A DNA stretch of 64,000 nt, taken from NCBI GenBank assembly GCA_947462335.1, contig OX381705.1:3338703-3402702 (forward strand), given 5' to 3'. Source of the DNA: Harmothoe impar (taxonomy: Eukaryota > Annelida > Polychaeta > Phyllodocida > Polynoidae). Of the stretch, positions 21,990 through 34,107 are shown one piece after another. The translations under genes were made by a program, and so were the position numbers. Numbering within the stretch: the first letter of the stretch is position 1; each line of letters opens with the position of its first letter. The notes under the pieces are model-generated. The model saw only the letters and a program-made list of their open reading frames with translations, ran no database searches and was not told where the DNA came from.

Positions 21990-24270
21990 ATTCAGGCTAT
22001 AATGAATAAGTAAAGAGCATATAATACTAACTGAGCCCAATGATGATCCATAGGTTAGGCAAGAAGGGACTGACTGAAAAAAGGTACCTGACAAAAAGCA
22101 TGTCCCGTGGAATCTTAAAGCATATCTCCCATATATTCTTGCCTATCTCTCTAGCTGGCAACACAATTTCACAAAAATCTCAGCACTTTTGTTCCATTAT
22201 GTACATTTGTATATTCACTTATGGCTTAATAGGTTTTATGTCTTTCCTTTCAATATTCATATAATCGTGGACAGAATAAGTCAGATGGTACGTTATAAAT
22301 GCAGCTTTTTTCCAGTATTACTATTAGTGACCCTAGTAGCAAGCCCGCACTGGGCAATTTGGTTTTAGCTCGGATCAGCTGTTTGAAGTTGAACAAAGCT
22401 GAGCTGAGTTTCATGTTGGGCAGACTTTGAGGTATAATTACACAATGGCACATATACATATTTTGTGTTGATGATTGGTTTTACTTTAATTGTTGAGCAT
22501 AACACTTGAATTTACCTTTCCCTTCATATACATACATAGACTACATGCATAGTTATGAAAATATAGGCCTAAAAGTGTCTGACTCAAGGTATGTGTCCGT
22601 CTTTAGTTGAATCTACCCTAATATGTGCTGATGGATTGTATTCCCCTTTCTCTTTTCCCCTTACTTTTCTTCTCATTTAGAACTGAATACATGCATGACA
22701 AAAATGAAGGCCACCAACATGTTTGTAAATCCCCCCCCCCGTACAACGCTATCTGTATTTACATACTCACACTCATTTCCCTCTTTACTCATACTTTATT
22801 ACTGTGCCTACAAACACGTGCCACCACAACTGATAACAGCATGCTCTACAGATCATGGGCCACAACTGACGCTATTTATAGCAGTCCCATGACCTACTTA
22901 TTAGTAGGATGAGGGTGTGTCACTATGTGCACTACACTGGCGATCTGTGCATGGTTCTCTGTCACATTTTGCTCTCCCACTGTGCTATGGCTATGGAGCC
23001 GGGCTATGGAGGTCAGTCCCGCAGAAAGGATGGTGCAAGGCAGAGGGGGGACTTTGCTTAAAGGGGCTATATCATTAGTTTAAAAAGTATTTGCAAATTC
23101 TGGATACCAGGAAAATTCATTATTATGCCTTATGATAACTATGTCAACTTTGAATGCATTTAAATACATGTATTTTCATCAGAATGGGATACTCAAAGGA
23201 GACTAATACCCACCCAACCACCAAGACTGTGCTTGGAGACGTAGGTTCAAGCCCTTGCTACAAATACTGGTAAACTCTGGACCAATAAGCGGCTCCAATC
23301 TCTATTATAGGCTGGTAGGAGTGTTCAAGTGAAATTAGATAAAACCTCCGGTTAGACCCATGTGGTAGGTAGAGTGTCAGATAAGTCTTGTTAAACTTCA
23401 CTTTCTCTTTCAAAGACAATGAAGAGACTGCGAATACAAAATTAAAATATCAATGATTAACACAAACAATATTTGTGTTCGTACAATAACACATTATTGT
23501 AGGGGGTGCGCCTATAGTAACAGGGCCATTCCGCGGTATATACAGATTTGAGGAACTTTCCCCGCATGACCCCCTCAGATCCTAATGATTTTCCACCTAC
23601 ATGAAGATGTATGTAGTTCATGACCACATGCAAAATTGTAGCATTCAACTCCCGTAACTTTCTGAGATTTTGGCTGCTGAACATGAGGGGGTTTGGCTCT
23701 CAGTTTGCAAAATCCCAATTTGGTGTCATCTTCAAAGTGCAATATTTTCAGGATGCAATGAGTTAGAGGTCTGGTATTGCTTGAGTTGTCTCACACATTC
23801 ATACACTCTCGGGAAATGCCAATATTGGGAGGTTTTGATAAAGGCTTATACTTGAACAATGAGCATAAAAGATGGTAAATTTTCCAGTTTGAACTGAAAT
23901 TTGAAAAGGTTTGAAAATTCATAGCATCAAAACCGTTACTTTAATTGCCCTAGAAATTTAGATTCCAAATGTCAATGAAGGTCTCAACATGGAAATCAAA
24001 GATGCAGTGTCTGCCATGATATGCAAATCAAATATGGCGACCTCAAAAAGGGCAAAAGATTTTGCCACTTTTCAATGCCCAATTTTGGAAGGAGGGATAA
24101 ATAGTACCAGCTAATGCTCTTCACCAATCAAAAGGCCATTATGTGCCTTAAGTCAGATAGCAATATGGTATTGGTCCTATGTCTCCTTCTGGTGAAAATC
24201 GGGGGACGGAAATGGTAAAAATGGTATTTTCAAATGATTTGTATTTTTCATAATTCTCTTAAAAATAATT
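21990..24270. other. Intergenic or intronic DNA, no gene supported
   Basis: Only short frames are present. The 23450-24060 part looks like unique or worn repeat sequence. A GT31 5' exon should lie here but is not identifiable. Confidence 0.35.
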
Positions 24271-24493
24271 ACCGTAAAACCTTGGCTATAAGCCGACCTT
24301 GGCTATAAGCCGAATGTGAGTTTGGGAGAAGAAATTCGGCTTATAACAAAAGTGCTTGAAATTTGTTTTCACTATGTTTCTATATTAGTAAAACCTCGCC
24401 TATAAGCCGAATGGGAGTTTGGGGCTTAAAATTCGGCTTATAGCAAATAAAAACGCCAAATAAAATTCGGCTTATAGCCGAGGTTTTACGGTA
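24271..24493. mobile_element. CCGTAAAACC MITE with repeated CTATAAGCCGA, TA target
   Basis: The left end TTACCGTAAAACCTTGG and the right end GGTTTTACGGTAA, with TA on both sides, fit a Tc1/mariner-type MITE. The interior has two half-elements, each bearing GGCTATAAGCCGA and TTCGGCTTATA in opposite orientation, so each half can fold. Copies of the family recur eight further times in the window. Confidence 0.75.
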
Positions 24494-24499
24494 AATATA

Positions 24500-25200
24500 C
24501 AAAATCAAAGCATATTTTATATCAGGTGAAAGCAACTGATTCCCCCTAAATCATGGTACCAAACTTGTTTAAATGCTTTGATTCTTTCTATTAAAAGAAA
24601 CACTGTTAATTTGAAGAAAAAACAGAAAATAAGTTTTAAAAAACAGCAAACTCCTGTTACTGTTATTTCTCAAACTTCTTTGGAGTAAAAAAGAGGTTAT
24701 AAGACCATAACATGTTTGTTTTGGTAGAGAAAAATGAAATATACCATAAATATAATTTAGACCCTGGTGTGGTACATGAATTTGTCCATTTAAATTTGGC
24801 CAAGTCAGTCACAATATATCTCCCATTCATCACATTAAGATGATTTGGGATTCCCTGAGATAACTATTGTATTAAAAAGAATCAAAAGGTTGAGTACATC
24901 TAACCCTGAACGATCCTTCTCTATCAAGTAAGCCCTTACAATGTGTTATGGACTATGTAAAGCAAATTTGGATTTCGATCAGGGTGGGAGCGGTTAAAGT
25001 GACATGGTCAGATAATTGGCACTCAAAAATCGATCCTGTTAAAAATGAACCAAAATGTTCCATGTTCCATGTGATTCAGCTTAGAATTAAACCAACTGTC
25101 AGATTTAGGCTCAATTAAATACTTTTGGAGTGCACGCTATGATTCCACTCATTGAAAATACACTGTAAAGACTATACCTGCACCAACATGGGACATTCTA
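24500..25200. other. Intergenic stretch, no feature seen
   Basis: AT-rich, no exon-like frames or transposon ends. Confidence 0.4.
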
Positions 25201-25208
25201 TTTGGGGA

Positions 25209-25746
25209 CTCCCTACAAGTTCTGTGGGCTACTGGGGGGGGGGGGCACTCCCTACAAGTTCTGTAGGCTACTGGGGGGGGGGGCACTCCCTACATGTTCT
25301 GTGGGCTACTGGGGGGGGGGCACTCCCTACATGTTCTGTGGGCTGCTAGGGGGGGGCACTCCCTACATGTTCTGTAGGCTGCTAGGGGTGGGGGGTACTC
25401 CCTACATGTTCTGTGGGCTACTGGGGGGGGGGGTACTCCCTACATGTTCTGTGGGCTACTGGGGGGGGGGCACTCCCTACATGTTCTGTGGGCTACTGGG
25501 AGGGCACTCCCTACAAGTTCTGTAAGCTACTGGGGGGGGGGGCACTCCCTACAAGTTCTGTAGGCTACTGGGGGGGGCACTCCCTACAAGTTCTGTAGGC
25601 TACTGGGGGGGGGGCACTCCCTACAAGTTCTGTAGGCTACTGGGGGGGGGGCACTCCCTACAAGTTCTGTAGGCTACTGGGGGGGGGGGGACTCCCTAAT
25701 GCTCTGTAGGCTACTGGGGGCACTCCCTACAAGTTCTGTAGGCTGC
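25209..25746. repeat. G-rich minisatellite, about 35-bp units
   Basis: About 15 units of CTCCCTACAAGTTCTGTAGG plus CTACTGGGGGGGGG follow one another, with G runs of 6-12 and ACATGTT/ACAAGTT variants that alternate in blocks. The repeated reading frames (PTSSVGYWGG and others) are by-products. The regular G runs could form G-quadruplexes. Confidence 0.95.
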
Positions 25747-25758
25747 TACAGAACTACA

Positions 25759-25761
<3 letters not shown>

Positions 25762-25836
<75 letters not shown>
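25762..25836. repeat. (TA)n microsatellite
   Basis: An uninterrupted TA run of about 75 bp directly follows the G-rich minisatellite. Confidence 0.98.
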
Positions 25837-25840
<4 letters not shown>

Positions 25841-26350
25841 TACGTTAGAGCTACAGTTAATGTCATTTAACTTTGCATACACATACAAATCACACATCTC
25901 CATGACACACACCGGTGTTATTGGATTCTTGCTTAAGCGGTTGCCTAGCAACAGTCATTCCAAATGTTTATTTGCTTAGAAACATAGGTTTCATGTGGAC
26001 ATCTGTTGATTCCTATGATACCCACCCCACCAGAATCGTAACTTGGGAATCCACTGGTTTTATTGGCTTGTTGCTAGGTTGAGTGGTTGCTTAGCATTTA
26101 TCCATTCCATTACCCAGCAAATTAGTTTGACTTAGTTTCTGGAATGTGCACTTTGTGTGACTGTTGTCCTATGGAACTAATTGGCTCAATATGACACCAT
26201 ACCCCATAGGACAAGAAGTGGCACATACTCACACATATTCACACATATTCACACAGCATCATGCACCATGGCACAAAAATGTTTCCAACCATATTGTTTC
26301 ACTTTTTTTTCTTTTTTTGAAAAGGAAAGGAAAGTCTGTTTAGTTTGTAA

Positions 26351-29300
26351 TACTCATTATATTTAGAAGTTGGCATAGGGCACCATGGCAGAAATCTGTT
26401 AGTGCACTCCCTGCTGTATATGGGCATACTATCTCATTCAACAAGATTCCTACCATGGTAGTGTAGGCCTGATGAAGTTGTGTACAATTCATGCCAATTA
26501 TCAGCTGTATACACATGTAACAAAAGGTCAGACCTTTATCCAAACAAGATGACCAGAGGGAAGGTGTCTGTGGTCTGTCCCTCTTAATGCCGCTTTAATC
26601 AAATCATATGGTGTGTCTTTCAATCACTAATGGAACTTGATAGAATTAGAGGTGTATAGCTAGGTCTAAGTTGCATTGACAACATGTTATTATGGTTATA
26701 AACAATGAAAATGATTCCATTTCACCCATGAGAATAACAAGGAACAACAAAGATGACACCTGGTGTCAAAACCATGCACTATTCCAACCTGACAAAGTGA
26801 TAATGGTTATGTTTGAAGATGTGTGAGTGTGTGCCAGAAGGGAAACTAGGTGACACTGCATCACACAAATACCTGTTATGTGTGACACCAGGTGTCATCA
26901 AAGTTGATTGTACCCCTTTTCCTGATTAAAGAGAATGATTTTCTTTAGCTGTAAGTATCTAGACAGGGTCCCAATGTATTGTGAATCAGACAATGCACCT
27001 GTCCTTCTATTAACATTCATTATGTATATAAATAGATGCCATATCATTTTAATGAAAGCAGCATTAAGAGGTCCAGATGCTAGACACATTTCCTCTGGTC
27101 ATCATGTTTGGATAAAAGCCTGCTGCTCATGTGAACTCTAATGTTGATGGTTATAATGGTACATATATTCATCAGCCCTATGTTGAAATGCTAGGAACCT
27201 GATCGAATGAGTTTGTACAAACCAGCAGCACACACACCAATAGTGTGCTATGACTATCTATGTCAAATACTGCTGGTTGTAAAAAGTATTACAGTATTTC
27301 CTATCTTTTAGTAATTCATAATGAAACTAAAAATACATGACTAAAAATTTTGGTTTAGGGCATTATATATTTTGTCATTTGGTGTGAATAAGCTTTTTAA
27401 AGATCTGTCAGAACTGTGTGAATCTGTGTCAGTGTGTGTGAGTCTGTTACATGGTATACATGTCACACAAAATGCACGAAATGAGCACACAGTTCCAGGG
27501 GTAAAACAGGGTGAAACAATCTGGAACTAATTTGCTGGGTATGAGATCGGGAATGTCAGGTTTGGGAAACGTGTGCACACGCATGAGATGTAACTTCAGT
27601 GCATCTTAGGTTGGAGGTAACGTACTATAATTGGCTCTTTGAAGGCCTAGCTGTGAACAAACAGTAAAACTCACCTTGTGGTTTTCTGTACCAGACTGCT
27701 GCACCTGCTGTAGTGTAATGGTACACCTCCACCGGTAAGCAGGCAACCCCCCCCCTCCACCCTGTCCTTGTTTTAGGCACAGGAAAGTAACCTTTCTAGC
27801 CACACAGACCCTCCCCCCCCCAACTCTCCATTCCCCACTTATAATCATCGCTGAAGTAGGGCATGACAGGTGGGCTCACTGAATGCATGAGTGACAGGTC
27901 AATGGGTCAATGGGGCACCCCTGTACAACTACTAAGGCTACTCATTATATTTGTTGGCATAGGGCACCATGGCAGAAATCTGTTAGTGCACTCCCTGCTG
28001 TATATGGGCATACTATCTCATTCAACAAGATCCCTACCATGGTAGTGTAGGCCTGATGAAGTTGTGTACAATTCATGCCAATTATCAGCTGTATACACAT
28101 GTAACAAAAGGTCAGACCTTTATCCAAACAAGATGACCCGAGGAAAGGTGTCTGTGGTCTGTCCCTCTTAATGCCGCTTTAATCAAATCATATGGTGTGT
28201 TTTTTCAATCACTAATGGAACTTGATAGAATTAGAGGTGTATAGCTAGGTCTAAGTTGCATTGACAACATGTTATTATGGTTATAAACAATGAAAATGAT
28301 TCCATTTCACCCATGAGAATAACAAGGAACAACAAAGATGACACCTGGTGTCAAAACCATGCACTATTCCAACCTGACAAAGTGATAATGGTTATGTTTG
28401 AAGATGTGTGAGTGTGTGCCAGAAGGGAAACTAGGTGACACTGCATCACACAAATACCTGTTATGTGTGACACCAGGTGTCATCAAAGTTGATTGTACCC
28501 CTTTTCCTGATTAAAGAGAATGATTTTCTTTAGCTATAAGTATCTAGACAGGGTCCCAATGTATTGTGAATCAGACAATGCACCTGTCCTTCTATTAACA
28601 TTCATTATGTATATAAATAGATGCCATATCATTTTAATGAAAGCAGCATTAAGAGGTCCAGATGCTAGACACATTTCCTCTGGTCATCATGTTTGGATAA
28701 AAGCCTGCTGCTCCTATCCTATTTCCTATCTTTTAGTAATTCATAATGAAACTAAAAATACATGACTAAAAATTTTGGTTTAGGGCATTATATATTTTGT
28801 CATTTGGTGTGAATAAGCTTTTTAAAAATCTGTCAGAACTGTGTGAATCTGTGTCAGTGTGTGTGAGTCTGTTACATGGTATACATGTCACACAAAATGC
28901 ACGAAATGAGTACACAGTTCCAGGGGTGAAACAATCTGGAACTAATTTGCTGGGTATGAGATCGGGAATGTCAGGTTTGGGAAACGTGTGCACACGCATG
29001 AGATGTAACTTCAGTGCATCTTAGGTTGGAGGTAACCTACTATAATTGGCTCTTTGAAAGCCTAGCTGTGAACAAACAGTAAAACTCACCTTGTGGTTTT
29101 CTGTACCAGACTGCTGCATCTGCTGTAGTGTAATGGTACACCTCCACCGGTAAGCAGGCAACCCCCCCCCCTCCACCCTGTCCTTGTTTTAGGCACAGGA
29201 AAGTAACCTTTCTAGCCACACAGACCCTCCCCCCCCCCCACCTCTCCATTCCCCACTTATAATCATAGCTGAAGTAGGGCATGACAGGTGGGCTCACTGA

Positions 29301-29483
29301 ATGCATGAGTGACAGGTCAATGGGTCAATGGGGCACCCCTGTACAACTACTAAGGCTACTCATTATATTTGTTGGCATAGGGCACCATGGCAGAAATCTG
29401 TTAGTGCACTCCCTGCTGTATATGGGCATACTATCTCATTCAACAAGATTCCTACCATGGTAGTGTAGGCCTGATGAAGTTGT
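26351..29483. repeat. Tandem duplication of a 1.4-1.6 kb segment (two copies and a third start)
   Basis: Copy 1 runs from about 26351 to 27940, copy 2 from 27941 to 29358, and a third copy starts at 29359 and breaks off near 29483 (after GATGAAGTTGTGT). The copies are nearly identical apart from a deletion in copy 2 matching about 27130-27295 and small indels. No gene is evident. A minus-strand stretch before CACAAG|GTGAGT (27675 and 29093) is exon-like but lacks a convincing acceptor. The high identity indicates a recent event or an assembly artefact. Confidence 0.9.
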
Positions 29484-29489
29484 GTCCTA

Positions 29490-30573
29490 ACTGTTGTAAC
29501 TACACTTAGCAGTCAGCCGTCCAACTGCTAAGTGTTGCAAAACACTGTTATGTGTATCATGTTTTAGGGATGTATGTTATAGGGACATCCAATGGCTATC
29601 TGTATCAATAAATGCTATCTGGCTGATTCTGTGTCAACTCAACCAAAATTGGAAGATCTTCCTGGATGACCATCTCCAATTTCCATGTCAATTTCTTTTC
29701 TGATTGCCCCATGTATCCATATTGTCCCCCCCCCCCCCCAAATTTCTAATGAAAATTCCGCATAGTTTCCGAGTTGTAGCTCGCTCAGTCGGAGCGGGAT
29801 GTCTGCCCTAGTAAGAAAAACCTCAATTCTAGCCATTTTCAAAGGACTTTCATGGATGAACTCTCAGGGTTATAGGTCCTATGTCAGTTCTACAGGTGCT
29901 ACTTATACTAGAGATCAGGAAAAAATGATCAAACCATGCCTCTTGTGTTATGTCTTGATGCACAGAGGCTCGGAAATATAGGACTTGAATGACAAAAATT
30001 GTCAAAATGACAAAAAATTGTCAAAATTAGAACTGTTCCCCTAGCAGCTTAATCTTGAGGCTAGTAATAAGATAGATGTGGGGCTTGTCAAGGTATGGTA
30101 CTTGTTCCTTGGAATAGTTCACAGGTGGCACCACTGGTGGCTTAAGTTGGGCAATTCTCTAAAATGACCTAGTTTTGGTGGCCATTAAGGTCATGTGGCA
30201 CCATTTTTTTGGTAATAATTTTTCCCTGAAAGCTCTCTACATTATCTTTCCATCTAACGCAGTTGCAAAGGTGTTCCGTATTTTCTTATGGGTGAAATCA
30301 TGTTGTAAAGATCAAGCTTTTTGACGTTTTCCCTTGAGAATCTATTGTGTCTATCTTGTGTATACAACTTGTGCTTTTCAGAGAAATACACAAGATACTA
30401 AATTGTGTCATTCTTGAGTTCTGTTTTACATGTACAGTTAAAATCCACATAGTCAATTACAGTAAAAATAGTTATATGACTTGATGATTATGGTGGCCTT
30501 GAATATAAACATAATAAAAACATATTTTTAATTTGATGTGAACAACTTTAAATCAACTTATGTTTTATACTTG
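29490..30573. other. Intergenic stretch without recognisable gene
   Basis: Short frames only. The part at 30370-30435 resembles 19795-19860 and is therefore repeat-derived. Confidence 0.4.
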
Positions 30574-31257
30574 TGTAACGGTCACAGAAAAGTCATCTGG
30601 AGAAAGCCGGATTCGAACCCACGACCTCCTGACTCCGGAGCCAGTGCTCTACCACTGAGCTACATCCCCATCCGACAATTTGACCGCACCGTACGTTACT
30701 GGGTCGGTTCGGTGCGTGGAAGGGGGTGGTAACCACATCCCTTACACAGCTCCCCCAGTTTCTATCATGTCCCCGCAGGACAATGATAGAAGCTCACAGC
30801 GCCGAACTGATCCAGCCAATCCAACCGACCATTGACAAGTACCTCGGACAAATAGGGCATGATGCACAATGACAGCCGGTTATGGCACCCCCTGCGGGGT
30901 TCGGGACACACCCGGTGACATCATGCCTGCCGTACACGCCTTCTGCTCATTCAACTACCTTACTGGGAACCAACGCTCCAACTACTTAACCTGCTCCTCC
31001 AACTACCAACCGCCAGCAGGTGGCTAATCCCGCGTAAGTCGGAACGCTCATACTGACCTGTCAATGTGTCACCGTTCACTCGTCACGCGCTTTCTCCACC
31101 AGTGTAACGGTCGCGGAAAAATCATCTGGAGAAAGCGGGATTCGAACCAATGACCTCCTGACTCCAGAGCCAGTGCTCTACCACTGAGCCTTGACCGCAT
31201 CGTACGTTACTGGGTCGGTTCGGTGTGCGGAAGGGGGTGGTAGCCACATCCCTTACA
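30574..31257. mobile_element. Miniature element with terminal direct repeats (TGTAACGG...CCCTTACA)
   Basis: Two direct repeats, 30574-30746 (173 bp) and 31103-31257 (155 bp), both start TGTAACGGTC and end CACATCCCTTACA, the TG...CA pattern of LTRs. They flank about 356 bp of non-coding DNA. Each repeat includes a minus-strand tRNA-like segment. The layout fits a TRIM-type (LTR in miniature) element, or a SINE-like sequence duplicated around a spacer. A clean target duplication was not found (CTTG against TTTG). Confidence 0.5.
30599..30669 (-). repeat. tRNA-like sequence in the left direct repeat
   Basis: On the minus strand, GTAGCTCAGTGGTAGAGCAC (A-box/D-arm) is followed by an anticodon-like hairpin with CTCCGGAG and a T-arm GTGGGTTCGAATCC (B-box). 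The anticodon loop comes out at six bases and the acceptor stem pairs poorly, so it is judged a tRNA-derived promoter module, not a working tRNA gene. A second copy lies at 31128-31190 with the D-arm edge deleted. Confidence 0.5.
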
Positions 31258-31921
31258 TTTGTGTTATAGTTTCTATTTCTATGAATGATGAGCCCATTTC
31301 TTCGAGTCTAGATGTATCAAGCCCCATCCCCAGTTGTAAAGAAATGCTCCATGAATAATACTATATACCAGTACTATGTCAGGTATACTCTACTACAGAA
31401 GCCGACTTCAAAGAAACTTTTTTTTTCTTTTAATGTATATTCAAAAGTTTACATAGTCTGAAGCACCAAGATAGGGCTTACCAAATTATGTTTGCACTTA
31501 TATATTTAGATATCACAAAATTGCCAAAGATCTGGATTTTTGGGAAGCTTTAAAGGCACTCACTGGGGTCTGTTTCCCAAAGTTATCATGGGAATTATCC
31601 ATTTTCTTAGGAGAAACCTTACTTAGTGAACAAATTAATGAAGGATGGGTTGTAGGTCAGTCAGCTATTGCACACATTTCCTGAGTGATTGTGAGAACCA
31701 TTGATCAGCTCCATTAGCAGCTGGTCGTATCAATAGCGGAGCGTCCGACGCCTGAACACACAGACCAGACCTTCCGCCAGCCCAAAGGGTTCAAACATGG
31801 TTCGCCAACCTCTGACCAGCAGGACATATATATATATGTATATGTATATTGATAATCCTTGACTCTACACTGTGAGTGGTGGTAGGTCATCTGTAGGTAA
31901 TGGGCTCCTTAGTCCAGCAGT

Positions 31922-33941
31922 TTAACTCACTTCTGAAGTAGCACAGGTTTGCAGCAATAGGGGCAGGGAGAGTTGTACTCTGCTGTTATACTCCTGGATA
32001 GCTTCACTATATGATGGTGGTGGTATAGAATGGACATCATCGTAAGCTGGTGGAGGTTCTGGTGGGCCTGCAGGTGAATATCTATGTGGAGTATTATCAT
32101 ACAACAGGTATAAAGCTGCAGGTGTCTGTGCATTGTTACTTAGTGCTGCAGCAACAGCATCCACCCCTGCTGTACCTGGAGAGTGTGATGTAGTCATATG
32201 GTCCATAGGTTGTAAAGCTTCTGCTGTGCTTGGAGAGTGTAGACTAGTTTCAGCATCCGGAGTCTGTTGACCTCTCCCTGTAGTTTCTGCTGGAGTTTTT
32301 GGAGCATTCTGATCATGTTTTCTTTTGGCCCGTTGGCGGCAGCAGTAGCAGCAACAACAGCATATGATGACAGTGATGTCAACAATGACAATGATTGTCA
32401 CAATGCCAGCGCTGCTACTGGCCCAATTTGCTGAAAATAGATTTGTAGTCAAAGGAATCAGAAACAGAGGACAAAAACAAGGTCACCAAGGTTTCCATCC
32501 AGGTGAACCTGGTATTGAGAAGCTTTTTCAGTTTTGATTACTTCAAATTATTATTTTGATATCAACCCATGTGAAAAAGCAACTGTGTATAAAATAACTA
32601 TTTGCTCAAAAGGGAAAGAATTTCCTGCACATATAATCTGTCGCTGTGAAAATTTGAGCGTCAGTATATAATGTTATATATCAGCATTATTTTACAGTGT
32701 TATTTTAGAAAGTATAGTCTATGAATCAAGTTTCAGGTATAGCAATGACTCTTTGATCCCATTGTAGATGTGTGGATGATCACAAGGTTGATTTACAGGT
32801 CACAGTCCTGACTAAGAAATCTAGCATAAGTAGTTAAAAAATTATATCTGATATAAAAAGAACAATGAAACCACCCAGAATTGGAAGTGAATGCTGGAGG
32901 TAGCCTTGTTTTGTGCCTTGTAAAAGACCTAAATAATACCTACTTTTGATATCAGTTGTGAGGATGAGAGGTTCAGATGGCACTCCAGGTCTGCCTTTTA
33001 CATAAGGCACCACCCTGAGTACGTAAGTAGTGTGTGGTGTGAGACCTCCCAGAGTGGCTGTGTAGGTGTCCTTATGGGTGTCTGGTACAGTCAGCCCCCT
33101 GCTGTACTGGTTGTATTTAAGTGCACACTGCACAAGGTACTCGTCTGCTGGTGGGGAGGCGGCCGGGAACTTTATGGTAACTGAGGTTCCCTTCACACTC
33201 TTAACCAACGGTTTGGTAGTCATGTGAGGTGATGCTGCGAAGAAATGGACAACATAATTATACAGTAGGAATTAGAGATCAATAGAAGATTCCTGTCAGT
33301 TATTCTAATTAGCTAGGGTAGTGCTTATTTCAACAGGGGAGTTGGCATGCAAATTATTTTTACCCACCCCCCAACCCCCTCTAGAGGGGTCAAATATTTT
33401 TGCACCTGCCCCGCAGAGCTGATAATCAGGGTGTGTGCGCCCCCTTTGAAGCATAGTAACACAAGACTTTTTTGCTCAAGAATATTTTTAACCCTAAGAG
33501 GGACAGAAATTTGTACCCCCCCTCCCGTTGTTAAAGAATGAAGACTCCTAATTTTGGCATGCTCACATCACAATTTACCAACTTAACCCCACACCCCACT
33601 AAATATTTAAAATAACCACTCCTTTAGGCAGGCCAGGTTACGATTGTATTATATATAGATTGTCCAGACACTCTTGCATTACAGGTGCAGGTGGCGTGGG
33701 GCACAATGGTCACATGCACACTCAACCCAGTGCACATGCTTGTTCCATGCAAGGGGTAGTATACTAGGCCTGTATATTTTTTTGCTTTCCTTAGTTTCTA
33801 CAGTACATAAAACAGTGTCTCTATTGTTCCAAATAGCCAAACAAAAAGAGACTCACCAGTTGACACAAGGTTGAGTATAACTGCCAGGTTAAGAACTACT
33901 AAAGTAAGGCTGGATGATGTCCCTGTAGTAAGAGCATCCAT
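31922..33941 (-). CDS. Small type I membrane protein: signal peptide, one FN3, TM, PPxY tail (gene A)
   Basis: There are three exons: 33941-33857, 33234-32944 and 32430-31922. All junctions are phase 1 with good GT-AG sites, and the spliced length is 885 nt (294 residues). Exon 1 encodes a signal peptide (MDALTTG..., core LTLVVLNLAVILNLV). Exon 2 is one fibronectin type III domain (SVTIKFPAASPPADEYLVQ, YTATLGGLTPHTTYVLRVVPY). Exon 3 holds a membrane helix (AGIVTIIVIVDITVIICCCC), a Cys patch, a basic stop and a tail ending with PPPAYDD and PPPSYSEAI, motifs expected to bind WW domains (Nedd4-type ligases). Exon order, sizes and phases mirror the ends of gene B upstream, so they are tandem paralogues. 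No kinase or phosphatase domain is present; the ligand is unknown. Confidence 0.75.
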
Positions 33942-34008
33942 GTTGTACTGAGTACAGAACTAACAAGTGTTAGGTGCTACAGTAGGTACTCATTGTAGCC
34001 CAGTGGGC

Positions 34009-34107
34009 ACAGAATTCAGTCCAATGTTGAATCAACATTAATTCACCATTGAATCAACATTGACAACCGTTTATCAATGTTGATTCAATGTTCTGTGCCC
34101 ACTGGGA
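34009..34107. mobile_element. Palindromic MITE with CCCAGTGGGCACAGAA ends
   Basis: GCCCAGTGGGCACAGAATTC at the left is mirrored by GTTCTGTGCCCACTGGG at the right, with TTGAATCAACATTG/CAATGTTGATTCAA pairs inside. It is about 100 bp long, non-coding, directly upstream of gene A. Confidence 0.7.

Noticed and set aside
25152..25598. Overlapping GGG-rich ORFs
   Set aside because: Products of the 35-bp G-rich minisatellite.
27675..27745. Minus-strand exon ending CACAAG|GTGAGT
   Set aside because: Good donor but no convincing acceptor or recognisable peptide.
27863..28045. 60-codon ORF conserved in two copies (also 29281-29463)
   Set aside because: Identity follows from the tandem duplication; no splice, domain or coding bias.
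30599..30669. Functional tRNA gene (CCG anticodon)
   Set aside because: Six-base anticodon loop, poor acceptor stem, and duplicated in a repeat with deletion; treated as tRNA-derived.
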